Of a stretch of DNA of 64,000 nucleotides, positions 63,933 through 64,000 are shown one piece after another. The notes under the pieces are model-generated. The model saw nothing but the letters and a program-made list of their open reading frames with translations, was not told the DNA's origin and did no database searches. Each line of letters starts with the position of its first letter. Positions within the stretch are counted from its first letter, which is position 1. The stretch is taken from positions 1-64,000 of the forward strand of contig NZ_JALPRJ010000017.1 in NCBI RefSeq assembly GCF_030464885.1. The letters run 5' to 3'. Made by a program: the position numbers and the translations under genes. The stretch is from Caballeronia sp. SEWSISQ10-4 2. GTDB lineage: Bacteria > Pseudomonadota > Gammaproteobacteria > Burkholderiales > Burkholderiaceae.

Positions 63933-64000
63933 ATACTGCACATGCCAACCGTAGTATGTGAAGTACGCGATGTTTCAAGGATTACTGTCAAGAGCCCTAT

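Overview
The window looks like a chromosomal segment of a Burkholderiaceae bacterium (Paraburkholderia, Caballeronia or Burkholderia type). The grounds are high GC, the gene order tig-clpP-clpX-lon-hupB, a 16-stranded-type porin, a NodT/EmrAB efflux set, and many paralogous fatty-acyl/aromatic catabolism genes. This rests on reading protein and gene-order patterns only; no search was run.

Region 1 (1-26 kb) is a metabolic and efflux accessory region. A MarR-regulated tripartite efflux operon (outer-membrane lipoprotein, EmrA-like adaptor, EmrB-like MFS pump) sits at 0.6-5.6 kb with palindromic operator candidates. LysR and AraC regulators follow. Two divergent catabolic units come next. The leftward one is porin, MFS, MaoC-like, cupin and SnoaL-like (7.9-12.1 kb). 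The rightward one is thiolase, enoyl-CoA hydratase, acyl-CoA ligase, TetR, PaaG-like isomerase and thioesterase (12.8-18.9 kb). A decayed acyl-CoA dehydrogenase follows. The next cluster is MATE pump, metallo-beta-lactamase-fold hydrolase, TetR, SDR and amidase (20.1-25.4 kb), ended by an IS110-family element.

Region 2 (26-42 kb) is a mobile, partly decayed island. It holds a ~1000-residue protein joining a RelE-like N-terminus, a UvrD-type helicase and ankyrin repeats. It also holds a tandem SagB-type nitroreductase, a frameshifted small gene, a CDGSH protein, an esterase remnant, a large beta-propeller protein, an AlpA-type regulator whose 5' coding end carries eight TCCC tetranucleotide repeats, and a frameshifted P4-type integrase next to tRNA-Val(UAC).

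Region 3 (42-51 kb) is conserved core: tRNA-Val, hupB, lon, clpX, clpP and tig, with clear rho-independent terminators after tRNA-Val, lon, clpX and tig. A glycerate kinase, a decayed PepSY membrane-protein gene and tRNA-Leu(UAG) follow.

Region 4 (51.4 kb to the end) is the left arm of a prophage inserted at tRNA-Leu. It has an integrase, a leftward operon (YqaJ-type exonuclease, RecT, several overlapping small genes), a CI-like repressor flanked by 19-bp operator-like repeats, and a rightward early operon (Cro-like protein, DUF2303 protein, SSB, Ref-type HNH nuclease, VRR-NUC nuclease) closed by a convergent lipoprotein gene. The gene set suggests a phage with its own single-strand-annealing recombination machinery. 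The prophage continues beyond the window.
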